Positions 34,187 to 46,176 are shown, counted from the stretch's first letter. The stretch is 64,000 bases of DNA from Ariolimax columbianus (GCA_036924085.1 JAVGWX010000007.1:105314117-105378116), one strand, 5' to 3'. Notes: a model not told the origin generated them from the sequence alone. A program made the numbers and translations.

Positions 34187-35014
34187 TTTAAGTCACCTCG
34201 AATTCTTCTCTTGTATTAAGTCACCTCGAATTCTTCTCTTTTATTAAGTCACCTCGAATTCTTCTCTTTTATTAAGTCACCTAGAATTCTTCTCTTTTAT
34301 TAAGTCACCTCGAATTCTTCTCTTTTATTAAGTCACCTAGAATTCTTCTCTTTTATTGTCACCTCGAATTTTTCTCTTTTATTAAGTCACCTCGAATTCT
34401 TCTCTTTTATTAAGTCACCTCGAATTCTTCTCTTTTATTAAGTCACCTCGAATTCTTCTCTTTTATTGTCACCTCGAATTCTTCTCTTTTATTAAGTCAC
34501 CTCGAATTCTTCTCTTTTATTAAGTCACCTAGAATTCTTCTCTTTTATTGTCACCTCGAATTCTTCTCTTGTATTAAGTCACCTCGAATTCTTCTCTTTT
34601 ATTAAGTCACCTCGAATTCTTCTCTTTTATTAAGTCACCTAGAATTCTTCTCTTTTATTGTCACCTCGAATTCTTCTCTTGTATTAAGTCACCTCGAATT
34701 CTTCTCTTTTATTAAGTCACCTCGAATTCTTCTCTTTTATTAAGTCACCTCGAATTCTTCTCTTTTATTAAGTCACCTCGAATTCTTCTCTTTTATTAAG
34801 TCACCTCGAATTCTTCTCTTTTATTGTCACCTCGAATTCTTCTCTTTTATTAAGTCACCTCGAATTCTTCTCTTTTATTAAGTCACCTCGAATTCTTCTC
34901 TTTTATTAAGTCACCTCGAATTCTTCTCTTTTATTAAGTCACCTCGAATTCTTCTCTTTTATTGTCACCTCGAATTCTTCTCTTTTATTAAGTCACCTCG
35001 AATTCTTCTCTTTT
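34187..35014. repeat. 28-bp minisatellite inside the CR1/L2-like LINE (about 30 copies)
   Basis: The unit contains aagtcacctcgaattcttct plus cttttatt, with a shorter 26-bp form lacking two bases (ttattgtcacc). LINE sequence flanks both sides. The left flank (cctgttttaagtcacctcg) already contains the unit start, so the array came from the element. Confidence 0.95.
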
Positions 35015-35353
35015 CTAGACACTGCAGACCAGTTTGTCAGTCTCTCCTCATAACTTTAATTCTGGAATCCCACAATCATTTTTGTAGCTCTTCTTGGTGT
35101 CCTTTCTAGCATGTCTGTATCCACCCTATGATAAGGACTCCACACCTGAATACAGTACTCCAATTTAGGTCTCACCAATGATTTATATAGTTTGACTATC
35201 ACTTCCTTGTTTTGATGTGTAATGTTTCTTTTAATCATACCCAGCATTAAATTAGCCTTTTTCTCAGTCACCAGGACTTGCTTCCGCACTTTGCCTGAAT
35301 GATCTATTATAACATCTAGGTACCTTTCCTTTTTTATCTGTCTAATATTGTTC
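35015..35353 (-). pseudogene. CR1/L2-like RT C-terminal segment
   Basis: The minus-strand frame (35364-35056) reads KERYLDVIIDHSGKVRKQ, KKANLMLGMIKRNIT, VKLYKSLVRPKLEYCIQVWS and LERTPRRATKMIVG. These are the thumb-side motifs of CR1/L2-type reverse transcriptases (LY.SLVRP.LEYC.Q.WSP and RRATKM). It is cut on its N-terminal side by the RTE-like insertion at 35354. Confidence 0.87.
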
Positions 35354-36781
35354 AACACCAACAACTATAGAGGATAACCAACTGATAATGAAGGAAGAGG
35401 TAACTACAGCGGTAAAGAAATTGAGAAGAGGGAAGGCGGGTGGCGTGAACTATATACCAGCAGAGCTGGTGGAGAGGTAGTGGTGGAAGGCCTGACACAC
35501 ATCTGCAACAAAATATGGGTGACAGGAAACTGGCCGGACTTATGGACAAAATTAATGGTTATACCATTACATAAGTCTGGAAACCTAAAGCTGTGCCAAA
35601 ATTACAGAACAATAAGCCTCATCGGCCACCCTAGCAAGGTAATGCTTAGATTAATCCTCGACCGATTGAAACCCCAAGCAGAGAACATCATTGCCGAGGA
35701 GCAAACAGGGTTCAGACAGGGAAGAAGCACTATAGAACAGATATTTAATTTAAGACTGCTAAGCAAGAAATATCTAGAACAGCAGCAAACACTGTATCAT
35801 GTGTTTGTGGATTTTAAGAAGGTGTTTGATAGGGTATGGCATAAAGCGCTTTGGGCAACCATGAGGATGTATAAAATCAACGGAAATATTATAACGGTCC
35901 TTGAACACCTGTATGACACAGCGTCCAGCGCAGTTCTTGTGAATGGGAGGCGAGGGGACTGGTTTCGCACATCAGTTGGTGTGAGACAGGGTTGTACACT
36001 CTCTCCAACTCTTTTCAATATATTCCTTGAGGGAATTATGAGTGAGGCACTTGGAGGTCACGTTGGTACTGTCAAGATAGGGGGCTGAACGATTACCAAC
36101 CTTCGTTTTGCAGATGACATCGACGGGTTGGTGGGTTCAGAAGCAGAACTCCAGGAATGGGTTAGAAGGCTTGATGAAACAGCTCTTGACTATGGTATGG
36201 AGATAAACGCTGGAAAGACAAAATTGATGACCAACAATGCAGAGGACTTCAACAGCAGGATAAAAGCTAACGGTCAGGAACTCGAAGTGGTTGACCGTTT
36301 TAAATATCTGAGTTCGATTGTCAGTGATGAAGGATCAAAATGTGAGGTGTTGGCCAGAATAGCACAGACAATAGCGGCGCTAGCACGGGTTAACAAAATC
36401 TGGCAAGATAAACGGTTAGCACTATGCACGACAATCAGATTAATGCGTACACTGGTCCTGTCAATATTCCTCTATGCTTGTGAGACATGGACAGTTACAG
36501 CTGACCTTCAGCGAAGGATACAGGCATTGGAGATGAGATGTTTCCGGAGACTTTTAAACATCACGTACAAAGATCAAGTTACAAACGAGGAAATACGAGA
36601 TAGAATTACAACAGCAATAGGGCCTTTTGAAGACCTCTTGGCAACTGTCAAAAGAAGGAAACTTGCTTGGTACAGAAGAGGCACAGGCAGTGGCCGCTGA
36701 CAGAGAAGGGTGGCGTGGGGTTGTGAGGATGTCTTCATGTGTGCCCCAACGACTTCACTGATTACGGGATGACCTGATCTG
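35354..36781 (+). mobile_element. RTE-like LINE, 5'-truncated, inserted with 10-bp target duplication
   Basis: The insertion is bounded by the direct repeat aatattgttc (35344-35353 and 36782-36791). Inside, the plus strand carries RT from about 35390 (KKLRRGKAGGV) to the 3' end at about 36770. The final codons read ADREGWRGVVRMSSCVPQRL, the usual RTE-type C-terminus, though the frame is shifted at about 36698. It lacks endonuclease and most of the N-terminus, as expected for a 5'-truncated retrotransposition. It lies antisense in the CR1/L2-like LINE. Confidence 0.87.
35390..36770 (+). pseudogene. RTE-like reverse transcriptase remnant
   Basis: Two open blocks (35480-36088 and 36128-36700) encode most of an RT. 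Motifs include EEQTGFRQGRSTIEQIFNLR, palm A HVFVDFKKVFDRVWHKALW, palm B VGVRQGCTLSPTLFNIFLEG, palm C RFADDIDGLVGSEAELQEWV (about 36104) and thumb FKYLSSIVSDEGSKCE, then VLSIFLYACETWTVTADLQR and RCFRRLLNITYKDQVTNEEI. The catalytic aspartates remain. Stops at about 35478 and 36086 inactivate it. Resemblance to the RTE group is from recognised motifs, not a computed tree. Confidence 0.88.
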
Positions 36782-37640
36782 AATATTGTTCTCTCCCATC
36801 AAGTAATTAATTATGTTTCATATTGGATATTACCATGTTTATGACTATATTTTTCTATATTAAACTCCATCTGCCAGCTCACAGACCATTTATGAATCGC
36901 AGCTAAATCTGATCTCTATAGATCCACCTCTGCCGAAGAAGAGACACTGTGGGATAATTTTGTGTCCTCAGCAAATTTTGCAATCATGGATGCGATATAA
37001 TTGTCCAATTCATTGATATATATCAAGAACAAAATTGGTCCCAATACCGATCCCTGAGGCCCTCCACTTATAACATCACACTAGTCAGAGTACTTCTTTT
37101 TTATGCTTACTCTCTGCCTTCTGCCTGTTAACCAATTTTCTATCCAATTGGCAACTCCTCCATCTAGACCATGTGATTGCAATTTCTTAAACAATCTTTG
37201 ATAAGGTACTTTCTAAGGCCTTGCAAAATTCAGATAAATAACATCCACAGGCTCTCCAACATCCAATATTCTGGTAACCTCCTCCATGAATTCTAAAAGA
37301 TTGTTTGAGTACGATCTCCCCTTAGTAAACACATGCTGACTGTTCTTGATAAGAATTGTCCAAATGCATAACTATGTTGTCTTTGATAATAGACTCTAAC
37401 ATTGTGCAGAGTATGCAAACTCATTGGTCTGTAATTGTCTGGATTTGATTTCTTGCCCTTTTTGAACAAGGGGATCTCACCTGCATCTTTCTAGTCCCCT
37501 GGAATAATCACTTTCTCAAGAGTTTGATAATAAAATGTAGCCAATGGTCTCTGAGGTCAAATAGTAATTGTGGATGGATACCGTCATGACCAGGACATGT
37601 ATCCACTTTCAACCTTTATAATTGTTTAAAAACCATTTTC
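36782..37640 (-). pseudogene. CR1/L2-like RT palm region
   Basis: In minus orientation it reads FKKGKKSNPDNYRPMSL near 37460, a segment with LLRGDRTQTI near 37330, LPIG*KIG*QAEGRE near 37130, then [16 protein letters not shown] (frame-shifted) near 37060 and MIAKFAEDTKLS near 36970. The plus-strand copy at 49436 has the same [17 protein letters not shown] and [11 protein letters not shown]. Both copies have lost the ADD box in different ways (AED and TDG). Multiple stops are present. Confidence 0.8.
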
Positions 37641-37745
37641 TGTACCTAAAATTGTAAACAGTCTTTTGTCAATATCTGCAACAATGTGGGCTCATAGCGA
37701 CACATTTGATATAGAACAAATGGCTCAAGTTCCCCACCGGGTTCA
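37641..37745. other. Unassigned junction before the next array
   Basis: A short AT-rich stretch with no recognised feature; it may be degraded LINE sequence. Confidence 0.35.
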
Positions 37746-37749
37746 ATGG

Positions 37750-38580
37750 CACAAGTGAAAGAAAAATCAACCAGCCAGAAAGCCAGTCAACCAACCAGAA
37801 AGCCAGCCAACCAACCAAGCAGAAAGCTAATCAACCAACCAAGCAGAATGCCAGCCAACCAACCAAGCAGAAAGCCAGCCAACCAACCAAGCAGAAAGCC
37901 AATCAACCAACCAAGCAGAAAGCCAGCCAACCAACCAACCAGAAAACCAGTCAACCAACCAAGCAGAAAGACAGTCAACCAACCAAGCAGAAAGCCAGCC
38001 AACCAACCAGAAAACCAGTCAACCAGCCAAGCAGACAACCAGTCAACCAATCAACCAGAAAGCCAGTCAACCAACCAACCACAAAGCCAGCCAACTGACC
38101 AGAAAGCCAGCCAACCAACCAGAAAGCCAGCCAACCAACCAGAAAGCCAGCCAACCAATCAGAAAGCCAGTCAACCAACCAACCAGAAAGCCAGTCAAAC
38201 AACCAACCAGAAAGCCAGCCAACCAATCAGAAAGCCAGCCAACAAACCAACCAGAAAGTCAGCCAACCAACCAGAAAACCAGCCAACCAACCAGAAAGCC
38301 AGCCAACCAATCAGAAAGCCAGTCAACCAATCAGAAAGCCAGTCAACCAACCAACCAGAAAGCCAGTCAACCAACCAACCAACCACAAAGCCAGCCAACC
38401 AACCAGAAAGCCAGCCAACCAATCAGAAAGCCAGTCAACCAACTAACCAGAAAGCCAGTCAACCAACCAACCAGAAAGCCAGCCAACAAATCAGAAAGCC
38501 AGCCAACCAACCAACCAGAAAGTCAGCCAACCAACCAGAAAACCAGCCAACCAAGCAGAAAGCCAGTCAACCAATCAACC
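37750..38580. repeat. AACC/AGAAAGCC-rich degenerate array
   Basis: Blocks of ccaaccaaccagaaagccag and cagtcaaccaatcagaaagc alternate, with periods of 16, 20 and 24 bp created by changing numbers of the tetramer aacc. The 285-codon plus frame and the glycine/tryptophan/leucine-rich minus frames follow from the repeat alone. The pattern suggests a 4-bp microsatellite nested in a longer unit. Confidence 0.93.
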
Positions 38581-38883
38581 ATCTATGTGTCCTCCACTAC
38601 TAATATCACCACCTCTAAATGTGGTCTTTACAGCCCACTGTCAGCCTGTAGCCGTGCCACTTGTGTGCTTAGCACATTACAATGACTACCGTGCAGTTTA
38701 CAGGCTACAGCGAGTACGCACGAGTACAGTACTTGAGTACAGTGTACGACTCCTCTACTACCACTACCTCTTTCGGTGCATCAATTGATTGTGTACTGAT
38801 CAATGTACAGGTACCACATCATCTAGCCACGTACATGTTTATTATTAGTTTTTGCTTGCCTTTTACAGTACATACCTGTGGTC
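38581..38883. other. Unassigned unique sequence
   Basis: About 0.3 kb with small overlapping frames and no recognisable motif. Confidence 0.4.
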
Positions 38884-39220
38884 CAGTGTGAACGTCTCTA
38901 GCTGTAGCGTACAGTGTGAACGTCTCTAGCTGTAGCGTCCAGTGTGAACGTCTCTAGCTGTAGCGTCCAGTGGGAACGTCTCTAGCTGTAGCGTCCAGTG
39001 TGAACGTCTCTAGCTGTAGGGTCCAGTGTGAACGTCTCTAGCTGTAGCGACCAGTGTGAACGTCTCTAGCTATAGCGTCCAGTGTGAACGTCTCTAGCTG
39101 TAGGGTCCAGTGTGGACGTCTCTAGCTGTAGCGTCCAGTGGGAACGTCTCTAACTGTAGCGTCCAGTGTGAACGTCTCTAGCTGTAGCGTCCAGTGTGAA
39201 CGTCTCTAGCTGTAGCGTCT
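38884..39220. repeat. 28-bp minisatellite (12 copies)
   Basis: The unit contains gtccagtgtgaacgtctcta plus gctgtagc, with variants gtgggaacg, agggtcc and gcgaccag. Origin is unclear because the flanks are unassigned. Confidence 0.95.
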
Positions 39221-39467
39221 AAGTAGCCACCATTGGTTTGTTCGCCGCTACTGATCCTCATCATGGAGATTTGTCCCGTTCTGGAACAGGGCAGCCTGGG
39301 TTGCCAACTTGCCATTTGTTGAAGCCAAAATTCCTTAAATCTGAGGTTTTGTTTTCAATTTATTTGGCTTTTTTTGTGTGTTGTTTTCTGTGATGATTGT
39401 TGATGTCGGAAAAATGTGTTAGCTCATTTGTAGCTTTTTAAAACAAATGGAAAGGCCAAGAGAACAT
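39221..39467. other. Unassigned unique sequence
   Basis: About 0.25 kb between two arrays, T-rich on the plus strand near 39340-39400, with no recognised feature. Confidence 0.4.
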
Positions 39468-42400
39468 GTACAGATAGAACATGTACAGATAGAACATGTA
39501 CAGATAGAGCATGTACAGATAGAACATGTACAGATAGAGCATGTACAGATAGAACATGTACCGATAGAACATGTACAGATAGAACACGTACAGATAGAAC
39601 ACGTACAGATAGAACATGTACAGATAGAACACGTACAGATAGAACATGTACAGATAGAACATGTACAGATAGAGCATGTACAGATAGAACATGTACCGAT
39701 AGAACATGTACAGATAGAACACGTACAGATAGAACATGTACAGATAGAACATGTACAGATAGAACATGTACAGATAGAGCATGTACAGATAGAACATGTA
39801 CAGATAGAACATGTACAGATAGAACATGTACAGATAGAGCATGTACAGATAGAACATGTACAGATAGAACACGTACAGATAGAACATGTACAGATAGAAC
39901 ATGTACAGATAGAACATGTACAGATAGAATATGTACAGATAGAACACGTACAGATAGAACATGTACAGATAGAACATGTACAGATAGAACATGTACAGAT
40001 AGAACATGTACAGATAGAACATGTACAGATAGAACATGTACAGATAGAACATGTACAGATAGAACATGTACAGATAGAACATGTACAGATAGAACATGTA
40101 CAGATAGAATATGTACAGATAGAATACGTACAGATAGAACATGTACAGATAGAACATGTACAGATAGAACATGTACAGATAGAATATGTACAGATAGAAT
40201 ATGTACAGATAGAACATGTACAGATAGAACATGTACAGATAGAACATGTACAGATAGAACATGTACAGATAGAATATGTACAGATAGAACATGTACAGAT
40301 AGAGCATGTACAGATAGAACATGTACAGATAGAGCATGTACAGATAGAACATGTACAGATAGAACATGTACAGATAGAACATGTACAGATAGAGCATGTA
40401 CAGGTAGAACATGTACAGATAGAACATGTACAGATAGAACACGTACAGATAGAACATGTACAGATAGAACATGTACAGATAGAACATGTACAGATAGAAC
40501 ATGTACAGATAGAACATGTACAGATAGAACATGTACAGATAGAACATGTACAGATAGAACACGTACAGATAGAACACGTACAGATAGAACATGTACAGAT
40601 AGAACATGTACAGATAGAACATGTACAGATAGAACATGTACAGATAGAACATGTACAGATAGAACATGTACAGATAGAACATGTACAGATAGAACATGTA
40701 CAGATAGAACATGTACAGATAGAACATGTACAGATAGAACATGTACAGATAGAACATGTACAGATAGAACATGTACAGATAGAACATGTACAGATAGAAC
40801 ATGTACAGATAGAACATGTACAGATAGAACATGTACAGATAGAATATGTACAGATAGAACATGTACATATAGAACATGTACAGATAGAACATGTACAGAT
40901 AGAATATGTACAGATAGAATATGTACAGATAGAACATGTACAGATAAAACATGTACAGATAGAACATGTACAGATAGAACATGTACAGATAGAATATGTA
41001 CAGATAGAACATGTACAGATAGAGCATGTACAGATAGAACATGTACAGATAGAGCATGTACAGATAGAACATGTACAGATAGAACATGTACAGATAGAAT
41101 ATGTACAGATAGAGCATGTACAGATAGAACATGTACAGATAGAACATGTACAGATAGAGCATGTACAGATAGAACATGTACAGATAGAACATGTACAGAT
41201 AGAATATGTACAGATAGAGCATGTACAGATAGAACATGTACAGATAGAACATGTACAGATAGAGCATGTACAGATAGAACATGTACAGATAGAACGTGTA
41301 CAGATAGAACATGTACAGATAGAACATGTACAGATAGAACACGTACAGATAGAACATGTACAGATAGAACATGTACAGATAGAACATGTACAGATAGAAT
41401 ATGTACAGATAGAACATGTACAGATAGAACATGTACAGATAGAACATGTACAGATAGAATATGTACAGATAGAACATGTACAGATAGAACATGTACAGAT
41501 AGAATATGTACAGATAGAACATGTACCGATAGAACATGTACAGATAGAACACGTACAGATAGAGCATGTACAGATAGAACATGTACAGATAGAACATGTA
41601 CAGATAGAACATGTACAGATAGAACATGTACAGATAGAACATGTACAGATAGAACATGTACAGATAGAATATGTACAGATAGAACATGTACAGATAGAGC
41701 ATGTACAGATAGAACATGTACAGATAGAGCATGTACAGATAGAACATGTACAGATAGAACATGTACAGATAGAACATGTACAGATAGAGCATGTACAGAT
41801 AGAACATGTACAGATAGAACATGTACAGATAGAACACGTACAGATAGAACATGTACAGATAGAACATGTACAGATAGAACATGTACAGATAGAACATGTA
41901 CAGATAGAACATGTACAGATAGAACATGTACAGATAGAACATGTACAGATAGAATATGTACAGATAGAACACGTACAGATAGAACATGTACAGATAGAAC
42001 ATGTACAGATAGAATATGTACAGATAGAACATGTACCGATAGAACATGTACAGATAGAACACGTACAGATAGAGCATGTACAGATAGAACATGTACAGAT
42101 AGAACATGTACAGATAGAACATGTACAGATAGAACATGTACAGATAGAACATGTACAGATAGAATATGTACAGATAGAACATGTACCGATAGAACATGTA
42201 CAGATAGAACATGTACAGATAGAACATGTACAGATAGAACATGTACCGATAGAACATGTACAGATAGAACACGTACAGATAGAGCATGTACAGATAGAAC
42301 ATGTACAGATAGAATATGTACAGATAGAACACGTACAGATAGAACATGTACAGATAGAACATGTACAGATAGAACATGTACAGATAGAACATGTACAGAT

Positions 42401-42812
42401 AGAACATGTACAGATAGAACATGTACAGATAGAATATGTACAGATAGAACACGTACAGATAGAACATGTACAGATAGAACATGTACAGATAGAATATGTA
42501 CAGATAGAACATGTACCGATAGAACATGTACAGATAGAACACGTACAGATAGAGCATGTACAGATAGAACATGTACAGATAGAACATGTACAGATAGAAC
42601 ATGTACAGATAGAACATGTACAGATAGAACATGTACAGATAGAATATGTACAGATAGAACATGTACCGATAGAACATGTACAGATAGAACATGTACAGAT
42701 AGAACATGTACAGATAGAACATGTACCGATAGAACATGTACAGATAGAACACGTACAGATAGAGCATGTACAGATAGAACATGTACAGATAGAATATGTA
42801 CAGATAGAACAT
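39468..42812. repeat. 15-bp minisatellite megaarray (about 223 copies)
   Basis: The unit is acatgtacagataga with four common first-half forms (acatg, acacg, atatg, gcatg) and a rarer taccgat form. Fifteen is five codons and the unit lacks stops in one plus frame and two minus frames, which creates three open frames above 1100 codons (VQIEH, VLSVH and MFYLY repeats). These are not credible genes. The register is almost perfect throughout, with substitutions but hardly any indels. Confidence 0.97.
42031..42795. repeat. 480-bp higher-order copy inside the 15-bp array
   Basis: The taccgat variants at about 42031, 42181 and 42241 recur at about 42511, 42661 and 42721. The order of acacg, gcatg and atatg forms between them matches as well. 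The copied block is 32 units long. Confidence 0.85.
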
Positions 42813-43371
42813 GTCTAACACAGAAATAAGAGCACAAAGACAATAATACGGTTGTCAACTTTGTTTATTTAAGAAACGACGTCACTGCACTCCCGGCATG
42901 CCCTAGGTGCCCAGTCTCTCTCAGCAAATGGTGCAGGGTATGGATACTGATGGTCTCTGTAGCTCGCTGGTTGTACTGCTCCGTCCTCTCATGCGCCCTA
43001 CTCCGCTCGAACCTCGTACAATGATAAAACTGTGCAGTCTGGTGATTGCTGATTCATCCAACAGGCGGGCATTGATTGATTTCAAAATGTCACTCCTACC
43101 CATCATCAATGTGCTCATGATGATAGTTTGTGAAGCCAAGATGTCAGCTCTTTCACTGGCCTACTATCAACACTGAACCACCCTTTATAGTTGCATATTT
43201 ATCTGCAAAGTCTCTACCTTGTCAATTCGACTACTCAACTGTAGCTTCTTTAAAACTTTCTCAATTCTTTTGTTGTTGTTTCTCTTCTATTTCGATCTGC
43301 CTCTTTTCTGTCTCCTCCCATCTCTTCTCATTTGTCATTATTTCGCACTCCATTCGAGCATGAATCTCTTC
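42813..43371. other. Unassigned unique sequence
   Basis: About 0.56 kb. Open frames of 72-89 codons exist on both strands (for example 42907-43176), but overlapping frames and the absence of any recognised motif give no support for a gene. Confidence 0.35.
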
Positions 43372-43736
43372 TACTCCATTCGAGCCTGCCTCTCTTCTAC
43401 TCCATTCGAGCCTGCCTCTCTTCTATTCCATTCGAGCCTGCCTCTCTTCTATTCCATTCAAGCCTGCCTCTCTTCTATTCCATTCGAGCCTGCCGCTCTT
43501 CTATTCCATTCAAGCCTGCCTCTCTTCTATTCCATTCGAGCCTGCCGCTCTTCTATTCCATTCAAGCCTGCCTCTCTTCTATTCCATTCGAGCCTGCCTC
43601 TCTTCTATTCCATTCAAGCCTGCCTCTCTTCTATTCCATTCGAGCCTGCCGCTCTTCTATTCCATTCAAGCCTGCCTCTCTTCTATTCCATTCGAGCCTG
43701 CCTCTCTTCTATTCCATTTTAGCCTGCCTCTCTTCT
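43372..43736. repeat. 26-bp minisatellite (about 14 copies)
   Basis: The unit contains ctctcttctattccattcga plus gcctgc. Alternation of tcgagcc with tcaagcc, and of gcctgcc with tgccgctc, forms a two-to-four-unit superpattern. Confidence 0.95.
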
Positions 43737-44285
43737 ACTCTGCACAACCCACAAATAATATTCCTTCATCTTCCAACGTTGTATCTATCCCTAGACTAAC
43801 AATACTTCCACTCAAACTGGCACACCTTGTTATTGTTATCGCTATTATGTTCCCCTGGTCTTAGTCATACTTATTATGCTAGTATTACAATCATGTAGAC
43901 ACACCAATATACAACACATCATTATATGTAAAAATAAGACGCACATTTATGTTCAAGTAATGTTCTGAAGTGTTGTCACCGAGGTAAGTGACAACCCCAC
44001 ACAAAGTGACAGAAGCTTAACCTGGTAAGTATTTTAGTCAAATGTCAAGTATTCACAGCAAAGTTGTATAAGACAAGTTGTTGTCAAGGACTCTGTCAAC
44101 CCGTTGGTCGTTGTGAGAACGTCACGTGAAACACGTGGCCAACAACTCTAGGGTCGAGGGATCGATAGATCTGAGGTACTCAGCAATTGATTAAAAAACG
44201 TTTGTAGCCGTTCTATACTCAAATAGTAGACGTCGTGTAAGCACATTGCTGCATCCAGTACAAAAAACAGTACATCCAACTATGA
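43737..44285. other. Unassigned unique sequence
   Basis: About 0.55 kb. It contains gtcacgtgaaacacgtggcc at about 44120, two CACGTG palindromes nine bases apart, but no gene or element was recognised. Confidence 0.4.
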
Positions 44286-44495
44286 TCCCCTTCCATGATC
44301 CACATCCATGATCCACTTCCATGATCCACATCCATGATCCACTTCCATGATCCACTTCTATGATCCACATCCATGATCCATGTCCATGATCCACGTCCAT
44401 AATCCACATCAATGATCCACGTCCATGATTCACATCCATGATCCACATCCATGATCCACGTCCATGATTCACATCCATGATCCACATCCATGATC
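44286..44495. repeat. 13-bp array (about 16 copies)
   Basis: The unit is ccatgatccacat, with ccatgatccactt, ccatgatccacgt and shorter forms. Thirteen is 1 mod 3, so all minus frames read the same HGSGSWMWI-like cycle. Confidence 0.93.
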
Positions 44496-44672
44496 CAACA
44501 TACTGAACGAAGAATCATCAAGACACTCAGCACCAATGAATGAATCGGTCATGGCTGGCTGACCTTCAAACACTGCACGTCGTGGCACCTTAACAAACCA
44601 TAGCGCAGACACAGGACATAACATCAGACCAGCATTCTCAACCTCCGTGCGCTCGAGAAAAAGGTATCTGAT
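44496..44672. other. Unassigned spacer
   Basis: A short unique stretch between two arrays, with nothing recognised. Confidence 0.35.
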
Positions 44673-45131
44673 AGACTTGGCTGATAGACTTGGCTGATGG
44701 ACTTGGTTGATAAACTTGGCTGATAGATATGTCTGATAGACTTGGCTGATAGATAAGTCTGATAGATAAGTCTGATAGACTTGGCTGATATATGTCTGAT
44801 AGACTTAGCTGATAAATATGTCTGATAGACTTGGCTGATAGATAAGTCTGATAGACTTGGCTGATAGATAAGTCTGATAGATAAGTCTGATAGACTTGGC
44901 TGATATATGTCTGATAGACTTGGCTGATAGATAAGTCTGATAGACTTGGCCGATATATATGTCTGATAAACTTGGCTGATAGATATGTCTGATAGACTTG
45001 GCTGATAGATATGTCTGATAGACTTGGCTGATAGATATCTCTGATAGACTTGACTGATGAATTTGTCTGATAGACTTGGCTGATAGATATGTCTGATAGA
45101 CTTGGCTGATAGATATATCTGATAGACTTGG
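44673..45131. repeat. 26-bp minisatellite with 13-14-bp half units
   Basis: The unit contains gacttggctgatagatatgt plus ctgata. Shortened pieces (gataagtctgata and gctgatatatgt) are mixed in. The isoleucine/serine/glutamine-rich minus frames are repeat artefacts. Confidence 0.93.
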
Positions 45132-45204
45132 TGTATCTGTGCAACTGACTGCTAATGTAATCGCACCGGAAGCCACCATCTTCTCTCTAGCTTGTTCAGT
45201 TTCT

Positions 45205-45372
45205 ATTGCTCAGCTATCAAGTCTTGATACCTTGTTCTATTGCTCAGCTATCAAGTCTTGATGCCTTGTTCTATTGCTCAGCTGTCAAGTCTTGATACCT
45301 TGTTCTATTGCTCAGCTATCAAGTCTTGATGCCTTGTTCTATTGCTCAGCTGTCAAGTCTTGATGCCTTGTT
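45205..45372. repeat. 34-bp array (5 copies)
   Basis: The unit contains tgttctattgctcagctatc plus aagtcttgatacct, with alternating atacct and atgcct and ctatc and ctgtc. Confidence 0.93.
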
Positions 45373-45409
45373 TTGATGAATTCCTTGACATCCAATGATG
45401 TAATTGGTG

Positions 45410-45928
45410 GTCCTAGTCTCTCGTGATTTGTAGTCCTTCTCTCTCTTGATTAGTGGTCCCTCTCTCGTGTTTGGTGGCGCCTCTCTTGTGATTGGTGGTC
45501 ACTATCTCGTGATTGGTGGGCCCTCTCTCGTGATTGGGGGTCCTAGTCTATCATGATTAGTAGTCCTTCTCTCTCTTGATTGGTGGTCCCTATCTCGTGA
45601 TTGGTGGGCCCTCTCTCGTGATTGGTGGCCCTTCTCTTGTGATTGGTGGTCCCTCTCTCGTGATTAGTGGTCCCTCTCTCGTGATTGGTGGTCCCTCTCT
45701 CGTGATTGGTGGTCGTAGTCTCTCGTGATTGGTGATCGTAGTCTCTCGTGATTGGTGGTCGTAGTCTCTCGTGATTGGTGATCGTAGTCTCTCGTGATTG
45801 GTGGTCCCTCTCTCGTGATTGGTGGTCGTAGTCTCTCGTGATTGGTGATCGTAGTCTCTCGTGATTGGTGATCGTAGTCTCTCGTGATTGGTGATCGTAG
45901 TCTCTCGTGATTGGTGGTCCCTCTCTGT
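45410..45928. repeat. 18-21-bp array (about 27 copies)
   Basis: Units combine ctctcgtgattggtggtcc with cgtagt or ctct spacers. The left part is more diverged than the right part. The 116-codon minus frame (TNHER repeats) is an artefact. Confidence 0.92.
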
Positions 45929-45965
45929 ATTTAGAGTCAATGTATTATTTTCCTATTCATAGTGG

Positions 45966-46176
45966 TTACCTTTGTTCGAGTCAGTCTGTGACGCTTGATA
46001 GTTCCTTTGTTCGAGTCAGTCTGTGACGCTTGATAGTTCCTTTGTTCGAGTAAGTCTGTGACGCTTGATAGTTCCATTGTTCGAGTCAGTCTGTGATGCT
46101 TGATAGTTCCATTGTTCGAGTCAGTCTGTGACGCTTGATAGTTCCATTGTTTGAGTCAGTCTGTGACGTTTGATAG
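45966..46176. repeat. 35-bp array (6 copies)
   Basis: The unit contains ttcctttgttcgagtcagtc plus tgtgacgcttgatag, with few variants. Confidence 0.93.

Larger units (their letters stand above)
33838..37640 (-). mobile_element. CR1/L2-like LINE on minus strand, split by an RTE-like insertion
   Basis: Read from right to left, about 37480 gives IPLFKKGKKSNPDNYRPMSL, about 37090-37020 gives [24 protein letters not shown] sequence, and about 36950 gives KFAEDTKL. After the RTE insertion, 35340-35056 gives KKANLMLGMIKRNIT and VRPKLEYCIQVWSPY. The end at 34030-33900 reads RVVNAWNALRQDVMEAG, then AATAAAGTT at about 33840. This set is typical of CR1/L2-type LINEs. Palm C is AED rather than ADD, and there are many stops. 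A 28-bp array interrupts it at 34187-35014. Confidence 0.85.

Noticed and set aside
37746..38603. 285-codon Gln/Asn/Lys/Pro-rich frame resembling a low-complexity secreted or adhesive protein
   Set aside because: No signal peptide and no unique sequence. It follows from aacc tetramers and agaaagcc, and antisense frames are equally open.
39424..42858. Three open frames above 1100 codons, two on the minus strand and one on the plus strand
   Set aside because: A 15-bp stop-free unit gives endless frames on both strands. Three overlapping giant frames of five-residue repeats cannot all be real, and none has any other sequence.
42907..43176. Possible small gene of 89 codons in unique sequence
   Set aside because: An overlapping antisense frame of 72 codons is equally open, there is no recognisable motif, and it lies between two arrays.
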